Source: Candidatus Gastranaerophilales bacterium (lineage in GTDB: Bacteria > Cyanobacteriota > Vampirovibrionia > Gastranaerophilales > Gastranaerophilaceae). From it: a stretch of DNA of 64,000 nucleotides. The stretch is from the NCBI GenBank assembly GCA_944323135.1, contig CALURI010000004.1, positions 1 through 64,000 on the forward strand. The letters run 5' to 3'. Below the pieces are notes generated by a model. It ran no database searches, was not told where the DNA came from, and saw nothing but the letters and a program-made list of their open reading frames with translations. Positions 1 through 8,000 of this stretch are shown here, piece after piece; positions within the stretch are counted from its first letter, which is position 1; each line of letters opens with the position of its first letter. A program made the translations under genes and the position numbers.

Positions 1-861
1 AGGCAATTTTGAATGTGCTAATAGAGTTTCTTGTATTCTTTCACTTTTAAGCAACTGTTGTAATTTAGCATAAGGAGCGTCATAAAAACCATCTATTGCA
101 TTACCCATAGATACATAATCTTCATACAATTTAACTGTATCCATCAACGAAAAACTTTCTGGATTTTCATTAAATTTATTTAAATTTTTTAATAAATTAT
201 CAGAAACTTCTCCACAATAGTAAAATCGATATAATGCAAGTTTGCCAGCTTCATCTTTATATAAAACTTTACCATTCAAGGATTCTTGAATATAAATTTT
301 TAAATATTCACCTAAATTTTCAAAAGTTTTTTTATTTACATTTAAAAGAGCACCAAACTTTGGGCCTTTAATATCATTCACCATACATGCTAAAGAATCT
401 TCATTTTGGGCTACATACCCTATTGTATCAAATAATTTAGCTTTGCCTTTTCGTACATTATTGATATTTGTAAGCCCCTCATTTACCCAGTTCATTACAT
501 CCAAAGGCATACTATCATCATAATTTTTTACACCTAATTTTGTTTTTGCAAATTTTATCGCTTCCTGAGTTGTCTTAGCAGGAGTAAAATCGACATGTTC
601 AGCAAGGTTTACAACTTCTTCTTGAGCTTTACCAACTTTTCCGCGAAGTAACAATGCCGTAGCTGCCAAAGCTGCAGCTATACCAAGACCAATTCCCCAT
701 TTTTGACGGTTAGATAATCCCTTTTTCTTACCGTTAATCTCAACACTATCTTGTGGATATGGCTGTGCCGCGTAATCTGTATTTATATTATTAGTATTTT
801 GATTTCCAAAGTTTATATGATTTATATTTGCATTTGCAAAACTTAGTGGCTGTATTGACAT
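1..861 (-). CDS. N-terminal part of a tagged single-pass membrane protein, function unknown (cut by left edge)
   Basis: The frame is open from an ATG at 861 down to base 1, giving 287 codons with no stop, so the C-terminus lies outside the window. I do not recognise a family. The N-terminus is Asn-rich and carries an I-N-F-G tag at residues 16-19, like several other proteins here. It is followed by a basic stretch and one hydrophobic segment at about residues 55-73, rich in Gly, Ala and Leu, that looks like a single membrane anchor. The rest is a soluble, mostly helical region without obvious catalytic motifs. The gene is divergent from the downstream RseP gene, with about 120 bp of AT-rich DNA between them. 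Existence of the gene is fairly sure from its length; its role is unknown. Confidence 0.75.
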   Translation of the reverse strand, partial: MSIQPLSFANANINHINFGNQNTNNINTDYAAQPYPQDSVEINGKKKGLSNRQKWGIGLGIAAALAATALLLRGKVGKAQEEVVNLAEHVDFTPAKTTQEAIKFAKTKLGVKNYDDSMPLDVMNWVNEGLTNINNVRKGKAKLFDTIGYVAQNEDSLACMVNDIKGPKFGALLNVNKKTFENLGEYLKIYIQESLNGKVLYKDEAGKLALYRFYYCGEVSDNLLKNLNKFNENPESFSLMDTVKLYEDYVSMGNAIDGFYDAPYAKLQQLLKSERIQETLLAHSKLP

Positions 862-983
862 AAAAATTCATTCTACCTTATATATATTTATAAAACACAA
901 AAATAAAAAAATTGCCTTTTTAGCTCAAGTTTTTTTATGCTAAAATATTTATACTGTTTTTAAGATTTTGAGAGGGATAATTA

Positions 984-2360
984 ATGTCTATCATTATAAT
1001 GATTTTATTAATCGGACTTTTAATACTTGTTCATGAATTAGGGCATTTGGGTGCAGCTTTACTTTTTAAAGTAAAAGTTGACAAATTCGGTATAGGATTG
1101 CCGATTGGGCCTACTTTATGGGAGAAAAAAGTCGGAAATATAACACTAATCGTACACGCATTTTTATTTGGAGGTTATGTTTCATTCCCTGATGATGACA
1201 AGGATTCTGATTTACCTCAAAATTCTCCTGACAGATTGATGAACAAACCTATATGGCAAAGAGCAATTATTTTTTCTGCAGGGGTAATTGCAAATGTAAT
1301 TTGTGCATACGTTCTTGTACTTTTAACCGCTGCGATATGGCATAATATGCCATCAGGCAAATTTGATATATACGTTAATGATATTGTTGCTCCGAAAGAA
1401 GCAAGCGTATGGACTTGCGGAATGCAAAAAGGCGATAAAATTCTGAAAATTAACGGAACAGACGTTGATACAAAATACGGAATTAATCTATACGCTATGT
1501 ATAGTGCATCTTATGACGGAAAAACAAAAGAAGAAATTGTTCAACAAAATTATCAAAATTTGAAAGCCATTAATCCTGCTTTTAAAGAAAATGAAATAAT
1601 TTCTAAAGGATTAATTATCAAAATCCCTGAACAAATAGAAAAAGAAGGCAAAATAATTTTAAGTAAAAACGTCTTGAACGCAATAGAACTTTTTAAACCT
1701 GAAGAAATAAATTTAAGTGCAAGTCAAATAACATTGCGTGATAAAATTAAAGGCAAAAACTTTGTTGAAAGTGACGGAACATACTCTTTAAAAGATTTGG
1801 CATACGCACTTTCTGACAGCGAAAGACCTATGTATATACAAGTCTTAAGAAACAACAAAATTGTTGATTTAAAACCTGTATATTCCGACAAAGAAGGTAT
1901 TATAGGCATAACCCTTGACAGAAAAGAAATTCTTATTCCTGTAACAGGCATAAAATCAGCATTTACCACAAGTTACAACTACTTATACAATGAAACAAAA
2001 TCAATGCTGATTGTTTTAAAACAACTGTTTACAGGCAAAATCCCATTAAAAAATATGCATGGCGTTGTATTAATTACCAAAATGGGCGGAGATATTATAA
2101 GCAGCGAAGGCATTTTTTACGGAATTTTACTAACTGCTGTTATATCAATGAACCTTGCAATATTAAATATCTTGCCAATACCTGCACTTGACGGCGGACA
2201 TTTGGTATTCTTATTGATTGAAAAAATACAAGGAAAACCTGTTGATGAAGAAATTTCAAACAAAATAATGACAGTATTTTTCTCATTATTAATTGTATTT
2301 TTAATATTTGTATTATTCAACGATATTTACGTACTTATAAAACCGTATTTTGTAAAATAA
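984..2360 (+). CDS. rseP: RseP-like M50 site-2 zinc metalloprotease
   Basis: Membrane-embedded zinc protease that, in the S2P family, cleaves transmembrane substrates such as anti-sigma factors. The HELGH zinc site sits in the first membrane helix at residues 17-21. The second ligand motif, N-I-L-P-I-P-A-L-D-G-G-H, lies near the C-terminus, where the family carries its conserved Asp ligand. The central part contains a PDZ-like stretch around residues 125-160 with the K-G-D-K-I-L-K-I-N-G signature, and a longer lysine-rich insertion follows. At 458 residues it matches the family. The start has a good ribosome site (GAGAGGG about 8 bases upstream). It stands alone: the next gene is convergent 15 bp away, and no anti-sigma or sigma gene is near, so the substrate cannot be inferred. 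Confidence 0.9.
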   Translation: MSIIIMILLIGLLILVHELGHLGAALLFKVKVDKFGIGLPIGPTLWEKKVGNITLIVHAFLFGGYVSFPDDDKDSDLPQNSPDRLMNKPIWQRAIIFSAGVIANVICAYVLVLLTAAIWHNMPSGKFDIYVNDIVAPKEASVWTCGMQKGDKILKINGTDVDTKYGINLYAMYSASYDGKTKEEIVQQNYQNLKAINPAFKENEIISKGLIIKIPEQIEKEGKIILSKNVLNAIELFKPEEINLSASQITLRDKIKGKNFVESDGTYSLKDLAYALSDSERPMYIQVLRNNKIVDLKPVYSDKEGIIGITLDRKEILIPVTGIKSAFTTSYNYLYNETKSMLIVLKQLFTGKIPLKNMHGVVLITKMGGDIISSEGIFYGILLTAVISMNLAILNILPIPALDGGHLVFLLIEKIQGKPVDEEISNKIMTVFFSLLIVFLIFVLFNDIYVLIKPYFVK

Positions 2361-2375
2361 GTTAATAGAATAAAA

Positions 2376-3152
2376 TTACTTTATCTGCCATTTTTCTTGC
2401 AGTCTGTTTAATCTGCCTGTGCTTTGTAAATTTGCTATTACATAATTTACTTTACCGATAAGTCTTGCAGAATTTTCATCTTTTCTGAAAGCTACCGCAT
2501 AAGGCTCTTTAGAATATCTTTTGGGTAAAAGTTTAACGGATTTATCGTTAACTGCAAATCCCAAAAGTATAGAATCATCTGCAACAATCCCTTGAGCTTT
2601 ACCTGCTTTTAAAGCATTGACAGCCTGCGCATAATTTTTATAACCAATAATTTTTACTTCAGGAACATTCGTACGAAGATTTCTTTCACTTGTTGAACCA
2701 AAAACTATAATAAGTCTTTCTCCTTCAAAATCACTTAAAGATTGTGCTTTACTTGAACTTTTGACAAGTATTGCCTGACCTGCAATATAATAAGGAACAG
2801 AAAAATCCAAAATTTGCTGTCTTTGATTTGTAATCGACATTGTTGCAACAAGCATATCCACATTACCTGAATTCAATTTCATAATTCTATTTGATGCTGT
2901 AACAGGAACAAATTCCACCTTATTTTCATTCCCTAAAATACTGCCTGTAATAATCTTTGCCAAATCAATATCATAACCTATAAGATTTCCGTCCTTATCC
3001 CTAAACCCAAAAGGCGGAGCATCATCACGAACTCCGATAATAATTTTATCACGTTGATAAATTTTAGCTAAATCATCACTAACATCTTTTTTCTTTGCGC
3101 ATCCGCAGCAAACTAAACATAATAATAAAACAGCAAAAATAACCTTTTTCAT
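2376..3152 (-). CDS. Extracellular solute-binding lipoprotein, family 3 (amino-acid type)
   Basis: Periplasmic binding protein of the SBP_bac_3 family, which delivers amino acids or similar polar solutes to ABC importers. The chosen start gives a lipoprotein signal peptide (MKKVIFAVLLLC) with a lipobox L-V-C-C-G-C near residues 14-19, so it should be membrane-anchored. Family hallmarks follow: I-I-I-G-V-R-D-D-A-P-P-F-G, then G-Y-D-I-D-L-A near residues 60-66, and a D-x-x-x-A-T-M-S-I-T-N-Q-R block. No permease or ATPase gene is adjacent, so it is an orphan or serves a transporter encoded elsewhere. A longer ORF to 3194 exists but would place residues before the signal peptide. There is no Shine-Dalgarno; a TATATT hexamer ends six bases before this ATG. 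Confidence 0.87.
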   Translation of the reverse strand: MKKVIFAVLLLCLVCCGCAKKKDVSDDLAKIYQRDKIIIGVRDDAPPFGFRDKDGNLIGYDIDLAKIITGSILGNENKVEFVPVTASNRIMKLNSGNVDMLVATMSITNQRQQILDFSVPYYIAGQAILVKSSSKAQSLSDFEGERLIIVFGSTSERNLRTNVPEVKIIGYKNYAQAVNALKAGKAQGIVADDSILLGFAVNDKSVKLLPKRYSKEPYAVAFRKDENSARLIGKVNYVIANLQSTGRLNRLQEKWQIK

Positions 3153-3158
3153 AATAAA

Positions 3159-3227
3159 AATATAATACATAAAAAAAAAAGAAAAAACCACCAATCAATG
3201 GTGGTACAAGAAGCTGTCTTTATTATA
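3159..3227 (-). promoter_or_regulatory. Two stacked promoters with an intervening terminator hairpin upstream of the binding-protein gene
   Basis: On the minus strand an extended -10 (TGTTATAAT, hexamer at 3227-3222) is followed by a perfect stem ACCACCA/TGGTGGT (3187-3205) and a run of about 16 T residues broken by one C (3186-3171). That is a textbook intrinsic terminator. A second -10-like TATATT (3164-3159) then sits six bases before the ATG of the solute-binding gene. The arrangement would make a roughly 45-base RNA, or an attenuated leader, plus a separate leaderless mRNA. No trans-acting signal is identifiable. Confidence 0.5.
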
Positions 3228-3406
3228 ACACAAAATATAAAAAATTTCATGCTTTTTCTTAAATAAAAATTTTTATAACCACAGTTTCACATTAAACTAT
3301 TCATCTCACAAGAATAGCCTGAGCGGATAACCTCTTACGGTAATGTTTCTAAGGAAAAATAAAGTACATAATCTAGTATTAGTTTGTTTTTTAAAAAAAA
3401 TTTTTG

Positions 3407-3427
3407 GGGTTTTTTCAGAAAAAACCC
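3407..3427 (+). promoter_or_regulatory. Perfect hairpin just upstream of the SLH protein ribosome site
   Basis: A 21-base perfect palindrome (GGGTTTTTTC, one A, GAAAAAACCC) lies immediately 5' of a strong Shine-Dalgarno (AAGGAGGT, 3435-3442). It is too far from any gene end to be a useful terminator for the minus-strand gene. It could act as a 5' stabilising stem for an abundant envelope mRNA, or as an attenuator. Confidence 0.4.
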
Positions 3428-3446
3428 ATAACACAAGGAGGTAAAA

Positions 3447-5489
3447 ATGACTATTAAAAAACTGACTGTGGCAGCTGCAATTGCCGTTGGAATAGCAACG
3501 TGTTCCTTGAATCAGGCAATGGCGGCTTGTCCATGCGAAGTACCGGAAACACCGGCACCTTGCCAAGAACCGTTACCTGTAGTAACAGGTCCGGCTTGTC
3601 CATGTGAGACAACTGCTCCAAACACTTGCTCAAAGTGTAAAAAAGCATTGCCTGATTGCGATTGTCAAAAAGAAGATCCATGCGCAACCCCATGTGATCC
3701 ATGTGAAACAGAAAAAAAATCAGACTGCGGATGCCCTGATGAAATAAGCTGTGATCAACCGGCAGATCCTGCCTGTGCAATTTGTCCTCAAACAGGCAAA
3801 CCTGACAGAAAAGATATGAAACAGGTTTACGGCTATCCTAATGCAATCTATGGTACAAATAACTACATAGGTCAACCTGCAAATTCAATTTTCTCAACAG
3901 ACACACCGCTTGCAGGCACACCAAGAGTACTTTCATCAAATATCAACGGTACAACAGTTTCATCACAAGGTCAAGTAACAGGTGCAGCATCTCAAATGCC
4001 TTGTTTGAATGAAGCTCCGACAAGACACAATGGTATTCCTATTGACAGAAATGAAAGACTAATGGACGGTAATAATTGTCCGATAGATTTCCAATCATCA
4101 AATTCAATTGATGCTGTCAGAAAATCATTTGTACCTTATGAAATCCCAAACCAAATAATGCAAACAACAGGTGCAGCCGCAAATTTAGGCGGATGCCAAT
4201 TCCCTGATGTACCAAATGGTTTTTGGGCAGCATGCGACATCGACAAATTAGCCATAAATGATGTAGTAGTAGGTTATCCTGACGGATATTTCAAACCAAA
4301 CAGAAATATTTCACGTGCAGAATTTGCAACAATGTTGGTTAAAGGTTTCAATCTTGACAAATGCGATATGCCAAGAGAAGGTTTATTCAAAGACGTTCCA
4401 AAAAGCAACTGGGCTAATGCAGCAATTGCAAAAGCAGTTGATGAAGACTTGTTAAAGGGCTACCCTGACGGAAACTTCAAACCAAACCACCCTGTAACAA
4501 GAGTTGAAGCCTTAACAACAATTGCTAAAGGTATGACTTGTGATATTGACCAGTGCAAAGCTGATGAAATTTTAAGCAAATATGCAGACGGAAATTCTAT
4601 CCCTAACTGGGCAAGAATACCTGTTGCAAAATCTTTGGAAAACGGTGCTTTAAAAGATTCACCAAATCCGAATATGATTATGCCTAACAAAGAAGCAACT
4701 CGTGCAGAAGTAGCTTCAATGATGCAAACAGTTCGTGTTGCATTAGGTTATGATACTAACCCTAAAACTGCAAACAATATATGCCCTGCTTGTCCTGTAA
4801 ATAAAAATGCATTTGTAGAACAAGAAGAAATTGTTAAAATTCCTACATTAAAAGTAAAAATGATTGACCAATTAACTGCAAAATCATCTCACGTAGGTCA
4901 ATACTTCAGAGCAAACACTCTTGAAGATGTAACAATTAACGGTGTAACTTACCCTTGCGGTTCTACAGTAACAGGTCAGGTTGTAGAAGTAATCAGACCT
5001 TCTGGCTGCGACAAAGGTGCTTTAAAATTATCATTCACTGAAATTAAAAACGGTGATTGCAAAACTAAATTACCTAAACAAATTCTTCAAGCACAAGTTA
5101 ACAAATCAAAACAGGTTAACCCTGTTGCAAGACTTGTTGAAATGCCGTTCACACTTGCCGGTTCACTTGTTGGTGTAGCAGGCAGAACTGTCGGTGGTGT
5201 TGTAACTAACCTTGGTAACGCAGTAGAAAACGTTTCTAATGATGCAGGTTATATGTTAGGTCACGTATTCCAAGGAGAATTTGGTGCTGCTGCTCGTAAC
5301 TTGGGAGATGGCTTATGGGAAACTGTTAAAGCTCCTGTTGATGTTACAAGAACAGCTCTATCAGGCACAATGGGCTTATTCCAAACTACAGGCGACGAAT
5401 TTGCTTACCTTGTTGACCCGCGCGGATACAAAATTTCCGCTGTTAATCCAAGAGAACACATTACTATTGCATTCGGCTGTTCAGAATAA
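3447..5489 (+). CDS. Cys/Pro-rich secreted SLH-domain envelope protein
   Basis: Likely abundant cell-envelope protein. A signal peptide ends at A-M-A about residue 26. It is followed by a Cys/Pro-rich segment with 17 cysteines between residues 28 and 113, many as C-x-C or C-x-x-C. Three S-layer homology modules then run through about residues 251-303, 314-364 and 378-435; the first two carry G-Y-P-D-G and the first reads I-S-R-A-E-F-A in its second half. SLH modules bind pyruvylated wall polymers or link outer membrane to peptidoglycan. A small beta-rich domain at about 480-550 contains the C-G-S-T-V-T-G-Q-V-V-E-V pattern, also seen in the secreted protein at 33485-34201, and a Gly-rich hydrophobic segment follows. 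No porin-type C-terminal barrel is evident. A strong ribosome site decides the start. Confidence 0.85.
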   Translation: MTIKKLTVAAAIAVGIATCSLNQAMAACPCEVPETPAPCQEPLPVVTGPACPCETTAPNTCSKCKKALPDCDCQKEDPCATPCDPCETEKKSDCGCPDEISCDQPADPACAICPQTGKPDRKDMKQVYGYPNAIYGTNNYIGQPANSIFSTDTPLAGTPRVLSSNINGTTVSSQGQVTGAASQMPCLNEAPTRHNGIPIDRNERLMDGNNCPIDFQSSNSIDAVRKSFVPYEIPNQIMQTTGAAANLGGCQFPDVPNGFWAACDIDKLAINDVVVGYPDGYFKPNRNISRAEFATMLVKGFNLDKCDMPREGLFKDVPKSNWANAAIAKAVDEDLLKGYPDGNFKPNHPVTRVEALTTIAKGMTCDIDQCKADEILSKYADGNSIPNWARIPVAKSLENGALKDSPNPNMIMPNKEATRAEVASMMQTVRVALGYDTNPKTANNICPACPVNKNAFVEQEEIVKIPTLKVKMIDQLTAKSSHVGQYFRANTLEDVTINGVTYPCGSTVTGQVVEVIRPSGCDKGALKLSFTEIKNGDCKTKLPKQILQAQVNKSKQVNPVARLVEMPFTLAGSLVGVAGRTVGGVVTNLGNAVENVSNDAGYMLGHVFQGEFGAAARNLGDGLWETVKAPVDVTRTALSGTMGLFQTTGDEFAYLVDPRGYKISAVNPREHITIAFGCSE

Positions 5490-5546
5490 ATGCTTAAAAT
5501 TTAGCATTAATTCTATGCCGGCACAGTACAATTTGTTCGAAGCCTG

Positions 5547-5586
5547 GAAAAACCGATATCAAACAAGATATCGGTTTTTCTTTATT
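5547..5586 (+). terminator. Strong intrinsic terminator after the SLH gene, probably bidirectional
   Basis: A 14-bp perfect stem (GAAAAACCGATATC / GATATCGGTTTTTC) with loop AAACAA is followed by a T-rich tail. The A-run on its left side gives a U-tract for the converging lysozyme gene too. Confidence 0.9.
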
Positions 5587-5603
5587 AAAAATATCAAAAA
5601 AAA

Positions 5604-6305
5604 TTACATTTTTGTATTTATTTTTTTCATTTTTTCAGGAACTTTTTTAGCATCATCAACATGTCTTTGGTGAACCCTTACTGTTGACGGGTTATTTATA
5701 TCTTTCGGACGATGAATTAATGTATAAATCTGTCCGCCGCTTAATTTTTTTCCCGCAAGACCTTTTTCATCTATACGAAATTTCAAATATGCTTCTGCAT
5801 ATTTAAGCTGTTTTTCCCGCGGAAGTTTACAATACTCTGCATAAGTACACTTATTTTTAACTTCAAGACTATCAAAGGAAACTTTATCCATTTGTATCAA
5901 ACCTACATAATTGCCTGAACCGCTTTTAACTTGAGGATCAAAATGAGATTCTCTATAAATAATTGCAGCCAAATCTTCAGGATTACAATTCAGTCTTTTG
6001 GCGCTTTTTGTAATTTCATCAAAAAATTTTACTGATATATTCGGATCAATTTTAACTCTGTGTTGTTTAACTTTTGCTTCTTCTTCCATAACTTTTTTCC
6101 ATTTTGAATACAATTTTTGAGCTTCATAAGAGGAAGTATCGGAAGTTGATTTGGATTTATTTTTCGAGGGTTTAGCAGACCACAGACTGTTTTTCATCCA
6201 CTCAGGATGAGAGATCTGATCAAAATTTAACTTTAACATTTTGGAATAATCAACTTGCGGAGCCTTCATCGGAGGACGCCAATTAATATTTTTTTCATCA
6301 CTCAT
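5604..6305 (-). CDS. SLT/lysozyme-like peptidoglycan hydrolase domain protein
   Basis: The C-terminal half resembles the lytic transglycosylase/goose-lysozyme fold. The pattern is L-A-A-I-I-Y-R-E-S-H-F-D-P, with a likely catalytic Glu at about residue 118, followed by S-G-S-G-N-Y-V-G-L-I-Q-M, the usual G-L-x-Q motif. The first 90 residues are charged and low-complexity, without a signal peptide. It may therefore act inside the cell, be exported by another route, or belong to a secretion machine. It ends 24 bp from the SLH terminator and faces the SLH gene. A Shine-Dalgarno AGAAAGG lies upstream of the ATG. The hydrolase assignment is from motifs only. Confidence 0.65.
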   Translation of the reverse strand: MSDEKNINWRPPMKAPQVDYSKMLKLNFDQISHPEWMKNSLWSAKPSKNKSKSTSDTSSYEAQKLYSKWKKVMEEEAKVKQHRVKIDPNISVKFFDEITKSAKRLNCNPEDLAAIIYRESHFDPQVKSGSGNYVGLIQMDKVSFDSLEVKNKCTYAEYCKLPREKQLKYAEAYLKFRIDEKGLAGKKLSGGQIYTLIHRPKDINNPSTVRVHQRHVDDAKKVPEKMKKINTKM

Positions 6306-6377
6306 ATAAATTAACCTTTCTTACAAAAAGTAATTACGGTTAAAAAAATTAAAATCTTTAAATAATATAAACTATTG

Positions 6378-7286
6378 TTACAATTTAATATTTTTACCTA
6401 AATCCAAAACGGTTTTTATATCATCTTGCGGAGCTTTTCCGACTGTTGTCAGATAATTTCCTGTCATAATTCCTTCTACACAAGATTTTAAAGCTTTACG
6501 CTGATTTTCATCAGAAAGCCGCATTCTCCCCCCGCAAAAGCGGAGTACGGAATCAGGATTTGCAATTTTAAATATTGCAAGAGTTCTCAAAATATTTTCT
6601 TCATCAATTTTATCGAAATAATTTTCAAACGGTGTTTCAGGAATCGGCATCAATATATTTATGGGAATTGAATCAGGATGAATTTCAGATAATTCCAATG
6701 CCATCTCAACTCTTTGTTCAACACTTTCTCCCATTCCCAAAATTACACCGCAGCATAATTCCATACCATATTTTTTTACAAGTTCACAAGTTTTTATTCT
6801 GTCTTCAAAACTGTGAGTTGTACAAATTTCAGGATAATATGACCTTGCGGTATTTATATTATGATGAAATCTTACCAAACCGTGTTGTTTTAGCTTTTTA
6901 ATCTGTTCTTCGTTCAAAATTCCAATAGAAGCACAGCTTTTTAACCCTTTAATTTTATTCACTTCATCAATCATTGCAAGAATTTTATCAAAATCACTTT
7001 CATCAGGTGTTTTTCCGGATGTAACAATTGCAAATCTTGAAGCTTTATGAGATTTTGCATCAATAGCGGCTTTTCTGACTTTTTCAAGTTCTATCAAAGG
7101 ATATGAATTAATATGCGTTTTATAATAAGAACTTTGCGCACAATATTTACAATTTTGAGAACATTTCCCATTACGCGCATTAACAAGTGAACAAAATTCA
7201 ACATCATTTTTAATATATTTTGATGATTCTTCTAAAAGCTCATCAAGCTCTAAATTATATAATTCTAAAAGTTCGGCTTTATTCAT
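6378..7286 (-). CDS. bioB: Biotin synthase, radical SAM
   Basis: Inserts sulfur into dethiobiotin to make biotin, the last step of the pathway. The radical-SAM cluster motif C-S-Q-N-C-K-Y-C is at about residues 42-49 after the chosen start. Further family hallmarks are the Y-Y-x-x-x-x-T-H substitute for the usual Asn/Asp stretch, C-x-G-x-I-L-G-M-G-E and the G-G-R-x-x-L-like C-R-F-C-G-G-R-M-R segment that carries the Arg ligand of the auxiliary cluster. The ATG at 7286 has GGAG seven bases upstream and begins at the usual family position. The ORF itself could extend upstream to 7331, but that would run through the promoter. A BioD-like gene sits 22 kb away; bioA and bioF are not in this window. 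Confidence 0.93.
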   Translation of the reverse strand: MNKAELLELYNLELDELLEESSKYIKNDVEFCSLVNARNGKCSQNCKYCAQSSYYKTHINSYPLIELEKVRKAAIDAKSHKASRFAIVTSGKTPDESDFDKILAMIDEVNKIKGLKSCASIGILNEEQIKKLKQHGLVRFHHNINTARSYYPEICTTHSFEDRIKTCELVKKYGMELCCGVILGMGESVEQRVEMALELSEIHPDSIPINILMPIPETPFENYFDKIDEENILRTLAIFKIANPDSVLRFCGGRMRLSDENQRKALKSCVEGIMTGNYLTTVGKAPQDDIKTVLDLGKNIKL

Positions 7287-7297
7287 AAATTCTCCAA

Positions 7298-7331
7298 AGT
7301 CAATAATATATCCTTGATTGACTAAAGTCAA
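7298..7331 (-). promoter_or_regulatory. bioB promoter overlapped by an AGTCAAT inverted repeat
   Basis: The minus strand has TTGACT (7331-7326), a 17-base spacer and TATTAT (7308-7303). AGTCAAT at 7298-7304 and its reverse complement ATTGACT at 7317-7323 form an inverted repeat with a 12-base spacer, and AGTCAA occurs again at 7326-7331 inside the -35. Three half-sites covering both promoter boxes suggest a repressor operator. The repeat does not match the BirA box I know, so the regulator is unassigned. Confidence 0.5.
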
Positions 7332-7367
7332 ATCCTATGTTAAAATTGGCTCACAAAGGAGTATACA

Positions 7368-7991
7368 ATGTTTTGTCCAAATTGCGGAAAACCGGTTAAA
7401 GATTTTGATAACTTTTGCAGATACTGTGGTGCTGATTTAAAAAATGATGCAGTTAATCCTAAAAATGAAACAATTAAAACAGAAATTCAACAACAGGAAA
7501 TTTCGCAAGAATATAAATTACCGCCGGAAGACAGTGAAGAACTTGTTTTATATGATGTTAAAAAACACTGGATGGCACTTTTTTGGCCGATTTTTCTTAC
7601 TCCGATATTTTTCATATATTTTTGGGTAATATTTTTAAATACTCACAGTATTTTAAGCTGGGTTATTGTGTTATTAATTATTAGTTTTATTATTTATCCT
7701 ATTTTAAGATATCATTCAGACAAAATTATAATAACAACAAAATTTGCTCATATAAAAATTGGTGTATTAAATCCTATTGAAATAGATATACCGATTAAGA
7801 AACTTGATATGTGTGATTTCTCTCAATCTGCAATGGGAAGAATTTTAGATTACGGAACAATATCATTTAATCATAATGCAGAAAGATATGATTACAATTA
7901 TATTAAAAACACGGCGGATATAGAATATATTTTAGAAAATCCGGCAAGATTTGTAAGTGAATCTCTTGAAGAAGATAACGAAAATTTATAA
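7368..7991 (+). CDS. Zinc-ribbon plus bacterial PH-domain membrane protein
   Basis: The N-terminus is a zinc ribbon (C-P-N-C-G at residues 3-7, C-R-Y-C-G about 17-21), followed by an acidic/Gln-rich linker. Two membrane helices lie at about residues 68-88 and 94-112. The C-terminus is a roughly 80-residue domain like the bacterial PH domain (bPH_2, YdbS type), beginning at D-K-I-I-I-T-T. Proteins of this build are common and of unknown function; the PH part faces the cytoplasm and probably scaffolds. The gene has AAGGAG upstream of its ATG and is divergent from bioB. Confidence 0.75.
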   Translation: MFCPNCGKPVKDFDNFCRYCGADLKNDAVNPKNETIKTEIQQQEISQEYKLPPEDSEELVLYDVKKHWMALFWPIFLTPIFFIYFWVIFLNTHSILSWVIVLLIISFIIYPILRYHSDKIIITTKFAHIKIGVLNPIEIDIPIKKLDMCDFSQSAMGRILDYGTISFNHNAERYDYNYIKNTADIEYILENPARFVSESLEEDNENL

Positions 7992-8000
7992 AATATATTA

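Noticed and set aside
4460-4690. Minus-strand ORF inside the SLH gene
   Set aside because: Shadow of the real gene; no ribosome site and implausible composition.
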